A stretch of DNA of 64,000 nucleotides. Source: Streptococcus suis. Lineage in GTDB: Bacteria > Bacillota > Bacilli > Lactobacillales > Streptococcaceae. The translations under genes were made by a program, and so were the position numbers. The notes under the pieces were generated by a model. It saw only the letters and a list, made by a program, of their open reading frames with translations. It did not search any database and had not been told where the DNA came from. The stretch's first letter is position 1. Each line of letters starts with the position of its first letter. The stretch covers positions 1,240,001 to 1,304,000 of the forward strand of contig CP025095.1 of assembly GCA_002831545.1 (NCBI GenBank). Reading direction: 5' to 3'. This document shows, one piece after another, positions 19,814 through 28,195 of the stretch.

Positions 19814-21150
19814 CAAGAAATAGTTTACAAGAAATTAATAAACGGACCGAATGGTTCCGAAGAGATCGATTTGGTATGTTCATTCACTGGGGACTTTATT
19901 CTATCCCTGGAAAAGGGGAGTGGATTCGTAGCCACCAGCAATTATCCATTGAGGATTATCAACCATTTTTTGAGGCGTTTAATCCTGTAAAATACAATCC
20001 GAGAGAGTGGGCAAAAGCGGCAAAAGCGGCAGGTATGAAATACATGGTCTTGACTGCCAAGCACCATGATGGATTTTGCTTGTTTGACTCAGCCTATACT
20101 GACTACAAGGCTACAAACACACCAATTGGAAAGGACTTGGTAGCTGAGTTTGTTGAAGCGGTACGAGAAGAAGGATTAAAAGTAGGTCTATACTTCAGTC
20201 TGATTGACTGGTATCATCCAGATTATCCGAAATATGGCGATATGATTCATCCCATGCGTGAGAATGAAGCCTTCAAAGGTGAGAAGATTGACTTTGATAA
20301 CTATTTGACTTTCTTACACAATCAAGTAGAAGAAATTGTAACCAAGTATGGCAAACTGGATATTCTATGGTTTGACTACTCTTATGGAGAAATGTTCGGT
20401 GAAAAGTGGCGTGCAACAGATTTGATTAAGCTTGTACGTAAGCATCAACCAGATGTAGTTGTTGACAATCGTTTAGAAACATCAGGAGAAGGATTTGGCA
20501 GTATTGTAACGGATAATATCAATCTTTATTCTGGAGACTTTGTCAGTCCAGAGCAGATCGTTCCGCATGAGGGAATTCGAAATATACATGGAGAGCCAAT
20601 TCCTTGGGAGCTTTGCTTAACTATGAATAATAACTGGGCCTACAATCCTACGGATCATCTCTACAAATCGTCCAGGACACTTATTCGTAAGTTGGTTGAG
20701 TGTGTAAGTAAAAATGGGAATATGATTCTGAATGTAGGTCCAGATGCACTAGGAATTATCAACCAAGAGAGTCTGGAAATTCTAAATGATTTTGGAAAAT
20801 GGCTGGATAAGAATGGTGAATCTATCTATGGTTGTGGCGTTAGTTCATTACCTAAGCCAGAATGGGGCTACTATACTCAAAAAGGGAATACGGTTTATGC
20901 CCATGTCTTCGAACAGCCAATTGGTCCACTTGCCTTGATTGGTATCGATGAAAGCAAAGTTAAAAGGATGAGTTTCCTTCATGATGGTAGTGAAGTGAAG
21001 ATTTCTAAGAGCTGGACAACTAATGCTTACGAAGGGATTTGTTTTGCCCAGTACGGCGATATTCCTCACTTTACTTATCCTTTGCCAGACAGCGTAGATA
21101 GTGTGATTAAGATTGAATTAGTAGGTGATGATAGTGAAGATAGAAAATAA
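19810..21150 (+). CDS. Alpha-L-fucosidase, GH29, cytoplasmic
   Basis: This 446-aa GH29 enzyme removes alpha-linked L-fucose from imported oligosaccharides. Family features are FGMFIHWGLYSIPGKGEW at the N-terminus, LTAKHHDGFCLF near 80, and the presumed nucleophile aspartate in LDILWFDYSYG near residue 190. There is no signal peptide or anchor, so it acts inside the cell after import. It is coupled to the upstream permease gene. Fucose released here would feed FucI. Confidence 0.95.
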   Translation: MTRNSLQEINKRTEWFRRDRFGMFIHWGLYSIPGKGEWIRSHQQLSIEDYQPFFEAFNPVKYNPREWAKAAKAAGMKYMVLTAKHHDGFCLFDSAYTDYKATNTPIGKDLVAEFVEAVREEGLKVGLYFSLIDWYHPDYPKYGDMIHPMRENEAFKGEKIDFDNYLTFLHNQVEEIVTKYGKLDILWFDYSYGEMFGEKWRATDLIKLVRKHQPDVVVDNRLETSGEGFGSIVTDNINLYSGDFVSPEQIVPHEGIRNIHGEPIPWELCLTMNNNWAYNPTDHLYKSSRTLIRKLVECVSKNGNMILNVGPDALGIINQESLEILNDFGKWLDKNGESIYGCGVSSLPKPEWGYYTQKGNTVYAHVFEQPIGPLALIGIDESKVKRMSFLHDGSEVKISKSWTTNAYEGICFAQYGDIPHFTYPLPDSVDSVIKIELVGDDSEDRK

Positions 21151-23011
21151 ACAGATAGCACGCTATTTTAAATTAGAAGATGGGAAGTTTTATACTTCCC
21201 ATATCTTGAATAAAAAGCTTGATGAACCCATTGGAAATGAAAAAAATACGGAATTCCTTGTTTCTTTCTGTGATGGAAGCCAGCTCGGCTCTGAGGATTT
21301 TACAGCTCATGTGGTCGAACAAACCAATGAAAGTCTTTTGGTGAGTTTCTATCATTCAGAAATCCAGTTAACCGTTCTATATTCAGGACGTGAAGATGTA
21401 CTTGCCAAAGAGGTTACTATTCTGTCATCTTCTAAAACGATTAACTATATTGATGTGGAGCAGTTTGGTTTTGCAAACTTAGAGCAGGTATATATTCCGA
21501 AACAGCAAGAAGATATTAAGGAAATGGCTGGATTTTCTGGCTATTATGTAGAGTTGGGACAACCAATTTATGCCAAGTCCTTCTTCTTTGGTATGGAGTT
21601 TCCAATGGGAGAAAATAGACTGGTAGATCAAACCTATTTTTCTCGCTACTATGTCGGTCACGAAATTAAAGAGCCTAAAAAAATCTGGCCAGTTGTTATT
21701 GGTGCAGCTTCTGGATTTGAGAAAGCAAGCATTCAACAGGATTTCTTTACTTACATTAGTGGAATTGCTCAGCCAAGTTACTTCAGAAAACAATATAATT
21801 CTTGGTATGACCATATGACTGCCATTGATGAAGGGATTATTGTAAAGAGTTTTGAAGAGATTTCACATGGCTTTGAAGACAATGGTGTGAAGTTGGATGC
21901 CTATGTCGTTGATGATGGCTGGTGTGATTACCAAAGTGTTTGGGAGTTTAATGAAAAGTTCCCTAACGGTCTAACAAAAGTAAAAGCTCTCGTAAATAAT
22001 CTGGGTGCAAGTCTTGGTCTTTGGATTGGACCACGTGGAGGCTATAACGGTACAGAAGTTATCATGAGTGACTGGTTGGAGGCCCATCCAGAATTCGGTA
22101 GCAAGAATGCCTTGTCAAATGATGTCAATATTGGTGACTTCAATTATTTGGAAGTCATGAAGCAAAAAATGTTGGATTACCAGAAAAAATATGACATCAG
22201 CTATTGGAAAATCGATGGTTGGTTGCTGAAGCCAGACAAACCAGACCCTAGTGGCGAGTTTGCCATGCACACTATGACTCCTGTCTATGAATTCTTGATT
22301 GACCTCTTAAAAGATTTAAGGGCAGAGCGAGGAGATAGAGATTGCTGGTTAAACTTGACTTCCTATGTCAATCCAAGCCCATGGTTCTTACAATGGGTCA
22401 ACAGCCTTTGGATACAAATTTCGCAGGATGTTGGCTTTACAGAAAATGCTGGGAATGATATTCAACGGATGATTACCTACCGTGATTGCCAATATGAAGA
22501 ATTTTTAACTAAACGGGATATTCAATTGCCACTCTGGAGCCTTTATAACCATGAGCCTGTCTATGCGAGTACAGCTCATACCTGGTACATGGACCATCAA
22601 ATGTATGCTAGTGTAGAAGATTTTGAAGATTATCTCCTATTTATTTCCACTCGAGGAAATGCTTTTTGGGAATTCCACTATTCCTATACAATGTTTGATC
22701 AGGAACGTTGGAAGGCCAATGCTCGTGCTGTCAAATGGATAGAGAACAATTACTCAACTCTAAAACATAGTCAAATGATTGGTGGTAAACCGTCAGCGTT
22801 TGAAATTTATGGTTACAGATGTATTGATGAAGAAGCAGGGAAAGAAATTCTCTCGCTTCGGAACCCAGCTAGCCATTCAGCCACTATTCAGTTAGATAAT
22901 ATCAATCTTTCCGACTATCAATTGGTTAGAGGAGATTATAAAGCTCTGACAGAAACAGAGTATGAACTAGCTCCATATACAATTCTGATTGCAGAGAAAC
23001 TAGGAGGGTAA
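21125..23011 (+). CDS. GH36-type alpha-galactosidase or alpha-N-acetylgalactosaminidase
   Basis: This 628-aa protein has a GH36/clan D core: YVVDDGWCDYQ near residue 265, LGLWIGPRGGYNG near 300, the KxD nucleophile motif in YWKIDGW near 362, and an aspartate-bearing QISQDVGF near 430 as probable acid/base. It is shorter than RafA/AgaN-type enzymes (about 730 aa). No signal peptide is seen. In this operon it would remove the terminal alpha-Gal (B antigen) or alpha-GalNAc (A antigen); sequence alone does not decide. The start is uncertain: GTG at 21125, ATG at 21128, or GTG at 21134, which has AGGTGA 7 nt upstream. Confidence 0.85.
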   Translation: MMIVKIENKQIARYFKLEDGKFYTSHILNKKLDEPIGNEKNTEFLVSFCDGSQLGSEDFTAHVVEQTNESLLVSFYHSEIQLTVLYSGREDVLAKEVTILSSSKTINYIDVEQFGFANLEQVYIPKQQEDIKEMAGFSGYYVELGQPIYAKSFFFGMEFPMGENRLVDQTYFSRYYVGHEIKEPKKIWPVVIGAASGFEKASIQQDFFTYISGIAQPSYFRKQYNSWYDHMTAIDEGIIVKSFEEISHGFEDNGVKLDAYVVDDGWCDYQSVWEFNEKFPNGLTKVKALVNNLGASLGLWIGPRGGYNGTEVIMSDWLEAHPEFGSKNALSNDVNIGDFNYLEVMKQKMLDYQKKYDISYWKIDGWLLKPDKPDPSGEFAMHTMTPVYEFLIDLLKDLRAERGDRDCWLNLTSYVNPSPWFLQWVNSLWIQISQDVGFTENAGNDIQRMITYRDCQYEEFLTKRDIQLPLWSLYNHEPVYASTAHTWYMDHQMYASVEDFEDYLLFISTRGNAFWEFHYSYTMFDQERWKANARAVKWIENNYSTLKHSQMIGGKPSAFEIYGYRCIDEEAGKEILSLRNPASHSATIQLDNINLSDYQLVRGDYKALTETEYELAPYTILIAEKLGG

Positions 23012-23012
23012 T

Positions 23013-23906
23013 ATGGCAGTTAAATATGCTTTAGGTGTAGATATTGGTGGTACAAAAGTTGCTGTGGGACTGGTAGATGGTACAGGTCATGTGGCTTATA
23101 GTTTAAAAGTGCCAAGCAATAAAGAATCATCAGAAACCTTATTTCAATGCGTGTGTACAGCTATTCGAGAACTACTAAACAGTCAGCAACTGAATATTGA
23201 GGATGTTGCAGGGATTGGAGTTGGCTTGCCAGGAAAAGTTGATGTTGAAAATGGAGTTGCAGTTTTTCAAAACAACATTCCATGGGAGAATTTTCCTGTT
23301 GTGAAGCGACTTCAAAAAGAATTTGGAAATATTCCAATAAAAATTGACAATGATGTGAAAGTGGCGGCCTATGCAGAGTATCGAATGCTTTCATTAGAAG
23401 CAGATGATATGTTTGGCTATATTACTATTTCTACAGGTATCGCAGCTTCCAATATCATAAATAACACAATTCTAAGAGGATCTGGCTTTGCGGGCGAAAT
23501 CGGTTTTATGCCAGTTCGGAGTTTCGGAAGAACAAGTGGTCTAGAAATCTCCTGCTCAGGACCAGCCATTGAACGCCAAGGGAAGCAAATGTATGGTGAA
23601 GATTTGTCAACCAAGGCAGTGTTTGATAATTGGCGTAAAGGAGATATTACAGCATCGGCTATTATCGCTAATGCGAGAGATGGCATGGTCCAAGCGATTC
23701 ATAATATGATTTGTTTACTGGATCCTAAAATAATCGTTTTGGGTGGTAGTGTTGCACAAAATAACCCAGATTTTATTGAAGATATAAAGACCGTTTTGGG
23801 ACTATCTTTACATCATGAACAAAAACATATTTTGAATAATATTATCATCTCAAAAATAGATAATGGAAATAACGGAATAATTGGTTCTGCATTCCTAGTC
23901 CAATAA
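23013..23906 (+). CDS. ROK-family sugar kinase
   Basis: This 297-aa protein has the ROK nucleotide-binding start GVDIGGTKVAVGLVDG, a GIGVGLPGKVD segment, the IKIDNDVKVAAYAE catalytic-aspartate region near residue 110, and IIVLGGSV near 240. The zinc-binding CxCGxxGCxE signature usual in ROK proteins is replaced by RTSGLEISCSG. It probably phosphorylates a hexose or N-acetylhexosamine released by the neighbouring glycosidases. There is no DNA-binding domain, so it is a kinase rather than a ROK repressor. Confidence 0.85.
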   Translation: MAVKYALGVDIGGTKVAVGLVDGTGHVAYSLKVPSNKESSETLFQCVCTAIRELLNSQQLNIEDVAGIGVGLPGKVDVENGVAVFQNNIPWENFPVVKRLQKEFGNIPIKIDNDVKVAAYAEYRMLSLEADDMFGYITISTGIAASNIINNTILRGSGFAGEIGFMPVRSFGRTSGLEISCSGPAIERQGKQMYGEDLSTKAVFDNWRKGDITASAIIANARDGMVQAIHNMICLLDPKIIVLGGSVAQNNPDFIEDIKTVLGLSLHHEQKHILNNIIISKIDNGNNGIIGSAFLVQ

Positions 23907-24048
23907 TAGAGAAGAAATGCGATGAAAATAGATAGTTCATAATACTTTCAATTTTATAGTTTAGTTTGTTTTCCAATATCAGAAAAAATGGACTAGGAAA
24001 TGTTGGGAAGCAAAAGTTCTCTTTTATCAAGAATAAGAGGTAAAACAA

Positions 24049-26988
24049 GTGAAAAATAACAAGAGAAAATTTACACTTTTAACGATTGCAACATTGGCTT
24101 CAGCATTCTTGTTTCAAAATCATGTGTTTGCATCTGAGGTTTCATTGTCTGATTTAAATTGGACTACCGCAACTCACGGTGATGCTACTTCATCCAAAAC
24201 TGTTCAAAAGAATAAACCATTTACTGCAGGGAATGAAAACCGTGAGAATAAAATTTCATTAAAAATGGAAGATGGCTCAATTAGAGAATTTGAGAAAGGA
24301 ATCGGAACTGTTGCGGCAAATCCTTCTACAATTAGCTATGACATTTCTAACCTAGGAGCAACGAAATTTAAATCCTTTGTAGGAATTGATAGGACAGCTG
24401 TTCCTACGGATAATAGATATTCCAAAATTAGTAAATTTGAAGTGCTTGTAGATGGGGCTGTAATTTATACATCAATTGACAATTATCCAGATGGGATTAA
24501 ATACGATACATCAGCGATTTGGCTTGAATTAGATATTCCATCTAATGCACAAATAATTGAATTTAAGAGTTACTCAGGAGAACATACATGGGGTGATGAA
24601 GTTGTGTTAGGTAATCCAACTTTTGAAATTCCCGATAGTTCGGAAATTCAAGATGATGCAGTAGATGTTGTAGATCAGACTTCTCCAAATGAACTACCTG
24701 TTAGAGAGAATTCTGTTTATCTTTCAGACTTAGATTGGCGAAGTGCTAGTCACGGTGATGCCACAGCTTCAAAAACTGTTCAAAAAAATAAACCATTTAC
24801 GCTAGGGAATAATGGAAGTAATCAGAAAATTTCTTTAAAAATGTCTGATGGATCTATTAAGGAGTTTGAAAAAGGACTAGGTACAATCGCTGCTGGACCA
24901 TCGACAATACAATATGATATTTCTGGAGCAGGAGTATCACGGTTTACCACATTTGTAGGATTAGATAGGAGTGCTGGTCATGCAGATAATAGGTATGCTA
25001 ATATTGAAAAATTTGAAATTGAAGTTGATGGTACTGTAATTTACTCGACTTTGAACGAATATCCAGATGGTTTTAATTATGATACTCCAGCAATTAAAGT
25101 TGATGTTGAAATTCCAGAAGGTGCTCGTTCTATTCGTTTAAATAGTTATTCTGGTCAACAAACCTGGGGCGATGAGTTAGTTTTAGCAGGTGCTTACTTT
25201 GTAGCAAGTGGACAATTCCGTAATCCCAATGACTTTGAGCCTGCACCAAAACGTAGAGAAATTTCTAACACAAGTCCATTACTTATGATGCCATTATATG
25301 CTAATGGTTCAGAATACAGTAAAGGAAATTATTCATTCTGGGGAGAGGATACTTTAGTTGGTAAATGGGAAAATATTGATCCAGAATTAAAGCCTTATAC
25401 AGTAATTCAAGTTCACCCAGATGATTTGCCACATAGAGCAGGAGTAGCTCAGGATTTTTATGAGAAAATTCTCGAACAAGCTCAAAACTATGTGAATCCA
25501 ACCACCGGTCAAAATGAACCTATTCCAGTTATCTTAACTGTATACACAGCAGGCAACCAATCACATTATACTGCTGCACATTGGATTACGATGGAATGGA
25601 TTGATAGAATGTATGAAAAGTATTCTTGTCTTCAAGGAATCTTTTCAACAGAAAATTATTGGATCTGGGCTGGAAATGTTGAAAGTAATGCGGCTGAGTA
25701 TTTAAAATTGTCAGCAAGACACGGAGGATATTTCATTTGGTCTGAGCAAAACAATGGTGCCTCCATTGAAAAAGCTTTAGGAACTCAGGGAAGACCGATC
25801 TTTAAAGAGACAGTCGAAAAATATTGGCAAAACTTTATTTTCATGTTCAAGAATACCCCTGCACATGAAGGTAATGATGCTCCAACTGTAAGTTACATGA
25901 CAGGTCTATGGCTTGCTGACTATGCATACCAGTGGGGTGGATTGATGGACACTTGGAAATGGTATGAAACAGGAAAATGGAAGTTGTTTGAAAGCTCTGG
26001 AATTGGAAAAACACAAGGGAATAGACAATGGTTAACTCAACCAGAAGCCATGTTAGGAGCAGAGGCTATTAATATCTATTTAAATGGTGGATCGGTATAT
26101 AATTTTGAGCATCCTGCCTATACCTATGGTGTAAGAAATGAGGAATCACCATTATATTCAACTGTAATTGAAAACTTCTTCAAATATGTAATAAATAATC
26201 CTGCACCTTCTAAAGAAGATGTACTCGCTGCTACAAAAATTTTGATAAATGGAAATTTCTCATCTAAACGAGATGGTCATTTCTATGTTGATGTCAATAC
26301 AGCAACACACCAAAGTCCACTATATACAACTGGTCGATATGGTGTAATCCCTGCTGTACCATCTAGTATTTCTTCAGAAGTATTGAATTCAAAATTACCT
26401 GACCATATTCAGGTTGTCAGTCTAAATGACGGCAGTATGTCTTCGGCGGCTAACAGAAGAAATTTATTAAACGGCCTATATCCAGAAGAGTATACTGGAA
26501 ACATTTTTGGTGATGAGATTGACAATAGAGCATTTATCTATAATTATGAGTATAATCGCGACAATGACCAGACTGGTTCATTCGAACTTAGTGGTAAAGA
26601 GTTTGATGTAACTTTGAAATCTCACTCGTTCACGATTGTAGAGAATATTGCAACAGGATTAAATATCAAACAAAATAACTTCCGAATCAATAAAGATTCA
26701 TTATGGGAAGGTGCTTCAAATTCAACACAAGCTAGAGCATTACCTCAACTATCAAAATCTGATGCTATAAATTGGGTATTTAATACTTATATCCATAATA
26801 CTCCAAGCTCCGAGCAGCGTGAGACAGTATATGTATTGAAGAATGTAAGTAAACAACCAACTGTTGAGATACTGAATTCTAGTGATTCTAATTTTGTAAC
26901 TCCAAGTGTAGAATACAATTCTGAATCAAAAACTGCGACGATTAGAATCGTATCAAATGGTTATGTTGATTTGAATATTAACTATTAA
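24049..26988 (+). CDS. Secreted GH98 endo-beta-galactosidase with two CBM51/NPCBM modules
   Basis: This 979-aa protein begins with GTG (AATAAGAGG 8 nt upstream) and a signal peptide ending near FQNHVFASE (about residue 29). Two similar NPCBM/CBM51 modules follow (residues about 30-195 and 222-385), each with SLSDLxW, HGDATxSKTVQKNKPFT and a TWGDE motif. The GH98 catalytic domain runs from about 405 (SPLLMMPLYANGSEYSKGN), with IFSTENYWIW near 535 and LGAEAINIYLNGG near 672. A beta-rich C-terminal domain ends the protein, with no LPXTG anchor. GH98 enzymes release blood-group antigen oligosaccharides. The N-terminal CBM51 pair resembles the pneumococcal A/B-antigen enzyme (Sp3GH98 type) rather than the Lewis Y type. 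Specificity is inferred. Confidence 0.92.
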   Translation: MKNNKRKFTLLTIATLASAFLFQNHVFASEVSLSDLNWTTATHGDATSSKTVQKNKPFTAGNENRENKISLKMEDGSIREFEKGIGTVAANPSTISYDISNLGATKFKSFVGIDRTAVPTDNRYSKISKFEVLVDGAVIYTSIDNYPDGIKYDTSAIWLELDIPSNAQIIEFKSYSGEHTWGDEVVLGNPTFEIPDSSEIQDDAVDVVDQTSPNELPVRENSVYLSDLDWRSASHGDATASKTVQKNKPFTLGNNGSNQKISLKMSDGSIKEFEKGLGTIAAGPSTIQYDISGAGVSRFTTFVGLDRSAGHADNRYANIEKFEIEVDGTVIYSTLNEYPDGFNYDTPAIKVDVEIPEGARSIRLNSYSGQQTWGDELVLAGAYFVASGQFRNPNDFEPAPKRREISNTSPLLMMPLYANGSEYSKGNYSFWGEDTLVGKWENIDPELKPYTVIQVHPDDLPHRAGVAQDFYEKILEQAQNYVNPTTGQNEPIPVILTVYTAGNQSHYTAAHWITMEWIDRMYEKYSCLQGIFSTENYWIWAGNVESNAAEYLKLSARHGGYFIWSEQNNGASIEKALGTQGRPIFKETVEKYWQNFIFMFKNTPAHEGNDAPTVSYMTGLWLADYAYQWGGLMDTWKWYETGKWKLFESSGIGKTQGNRQWLTQPEAMLGAEAINIYLNGGSVYNFEHPAYTYGVRNEESPLYSTVIENFFKYVINNPAPSKEDVLAATKILINGNFSSKRDGHFYVDVNTATHQSPLYTTGRYGVIPAVPSSISSEVLNSKLPDHIQVVSLNDGSMSSAANRRNLLNGLYPEEYTGNIFGDEIDNRAFIYNYEYNRDNDQTGSFELSGKEFDVTLKSHSFTIVENIATGLNIKQNNFRINKDSLWEGASNSTQARALPQLSKSDAINWVFNTYIHNTPSSEQRETVYVLKNVSKQPTVEILNSSDSNFVTPSVEYNSESKTATIRIVSNGYVDLNINY

Positions 26989-27013
26989 ATAAAATAGTTA
27001 ATTAATAAAAATT

Positions 27014-27059
27014 GAGCAAAATTTCAAGATGTAAATCATGAAATTTTGCTCTTTTTTTT
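27014..27059 (+). terminator. Terminator of the glycan operon
   Basis: A 13-bp perfect stem (GAGCAAAATTTCA / TGAAATTTTGCTC) is followed by eight T, 25 bp after the GH98 stop. Confidence 0.88.
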
Positions 27060-27133
27060 ATAAAGAAGTAAAACTTGCAATTAAATTATTCACTTACTAG
27101 GTAGGGAGGAAAAAAATAAAGAGAGTTTCAAGT

Positions 27134-27211
27134 ATGAGTAGGACACGGAGTCCTCCAATTGTACTTAATAAGTTTTTAGCAATTGGAGGAATACTATGGA
27201 ATATTATTTAA
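27134..27211 (+). CDS. Possible 25-aa leader peptide overlapping the sigma-like gene
   Basis: An ATG at 27134 opens a 25-codon frame starting MSRTRSPPIVLNKF that ends at 27211, 13 nt past the start of the next gene. It spans the hairpin that masks the next ribosome site, so its translation could open that hairpin. No strong ribosome site is seen for it (GGGAGG lies about 25 nt upstream). Expression is speculative. Confidence 0.3.
   Translation: MSRTRSPPIVLNKFLAIGGILWNII
27151..27190 (+). promoter_or_regulatory. RNA hairpin masking the ribosome site of the sigma-like gene
   Basis: The arm TCCTCCAATTG (27151-27161) is perfectly complementary to CAATTGGAGGA (27180-27190). The second arm contains the GGAGGA site that lies 5 nt before the ATG at 27196. 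In the folded state the gene should be poorly translated. Confidence 0.65.
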
Positions 27212-27612
27212 TTGTACGAGGACGGAAGATTTTTGTTGATAAAAAAGTATATAGTGGTTACTGGAGTCTGGTAAATCATCAAAACTATTTACGAAGACGT
27301 GAAATATTATTTTCCGTACTTCCGTTTTCATCGTTTGAAAAAGAAAACTTTAGATTAGAAGATGTTTTACCTGATTTGACTGTAGATATTGAGAAAATTG
27401 TAGAAACAAAAATTATGTTGGAGCTACTATCAGAATCACTTTCGAGACTAAATAAAAGTGAAATGCTTTTAATTGAGTCTATATACTTTCAGGAAAAAAC
27501 ACTACGTCAAGTTGCTGAAGAGTTAAAAACTAGCCCATCCAGAATCTCTAGATTAAGAGATAAAGTCCTTGATAAGTTAAAAAACATGCTTGAAAATTCG
27601 CATAAAATGTGA
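27196..27612 (+). CDS. Sigma-70 region 4-like regulator (Tn916 Orf7-like)
   Basis: This 138-aa protein has a C-terminal helix-turn-helix of sigma region 4 type (residues about 90-130: EKTLRQVAEELKTSPSRISRLRDKVLDKL). The N-terminus (MEYYLIVRGRKIFVDKKVYSGYW) matches the small sigma-like proteins encoded near int/xis of Tn916-type and other streptococcal ICEs. It probably controls transfer or recombination genes. Its ribosome site is buried in a stable hairpin. Confidence 0.8.
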   Translation: MEYYLIVRGRKIFVDKKVYSGYWSLVNHQNYLRRREILFSVLPFSSFEKENFRLEDVLPDLTVDIEKIVETKIMLELLSESLSRLNKSEMLLIESIYFQEKTLRQVAEELKTSPSRISRLRDKVLDKLKNMLENSHKM

Positions 27613-27623
27613 AACAGACCGAG

Positions 27624-27660
27624 AACTTTTTCACTTTATATAGTGAAAGAGTTTTCTTTA
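27624..27660 (+). terminator. Terminator after the sigma-like gene
   Basis: A 12-bp stem with one G-T pair (AACTTTTTCACT / AGTGAAAGAGTT) and a 6-nt loop is followed by a T-rich run, 12 bp after the stop codon. Confidence 0.65.
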
Positions 27661-27687
27661 TGTCCCTTGAAAATTGAATAGACCAAG

Positions 27688-27864
27688 GTGGGACTTTATT
27701 TATTTGTCGAGCAGCTGAACCAGATACGCGATGATATGAGCGAGAAACTATCTAGTTCAAAAATTGACTGGAAACCAATTTGCCATGACACAAATAATGT
27801 TAATGATACTTCTGAACGTTCAGGCTCTAGTCGAAAAATGGAGCAGGTGAGATTCCTATGTTGA
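27688..27864 (+). CDS. Possible 58-aa ORF upstream of the recombination genes
   Basis: A GTG-initiated frame encodes a protein of coding-like composition (VEQLNQIRDDMSEKLSSSKIDW, SERSGSSRKMEQVRFLC). It lies in the gap between the sigma-like gene and DUF3173. No clear ribosome site precedes the GTG, so it may be a remnant or noncoding. The rest of the 27661-27946 gap shows no gene. Confidence 0.35.
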   Translation: MGLYLFVEQLNQIRDDMSEKLSSSKIDWKPICHDTNNVNDTSERSGSSRKMEQVRFLC

Positions 27865-27946
27865 TTTCCAAATCAACCCACCAATGTCGTGAAACTTAGT
27901 TCGGAGTAACATGCATTCGAATCATTTCGGATAGATAGAGGTATCT

Positions 27947-28195
27947 ATGAAGACAATAACTCACAAAGAATTAATGAAATTGGGTTTTGCAAAAACTACA
28001 GCTAGAAAAATAATACGACAAGCAAAAAATATTGCAATTCAGAGATTTGAAGTAGCAGACAAAAATAGTGTAAATGCGGTAAAATTAAGTAAATCCCCAT
28101 TCGACAATAGGCGATTAGACTTAGCACCGTTATCTATTGTTGAAGAATTACTAGGTTTCTCGCTCGTGGAATACGAGGAGAAGAACCATGACTAA
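27947..28195 (+). CDS. DUF3173 protein (excisionase position)
   Basis: This 82-aa basic protein begins MKTITHKELMKLGFAKTTARKIIRQAKNI, the pattern of DUF3173 proteins, and ends with the typical RRLDLAPLSIVEELLGFSL. DUF3173 genes sit immediately upstream of tyrosine integrases in streptococcal ICEs, as here (8-nt overlap). A role as excisionase or directionality factor is inferred from position. GATAGAGG lies about 6 nt before the ATG. Confidence 0.8.
   Translation: MKTITHKELMKLGFAKTTARKIIRQAKNIAIQRFEVADKNSVNAVKLSKSPFDNRRLDLAPLSIVEELLGFSLVEYEEKNHD

Noticed and set aside
27196-27612. Full sigma factor
   Set aside because: Only a region 4-like helix-turn-helix is visible; region 2 for -10 recognition is missing, so I call it sigma-like.
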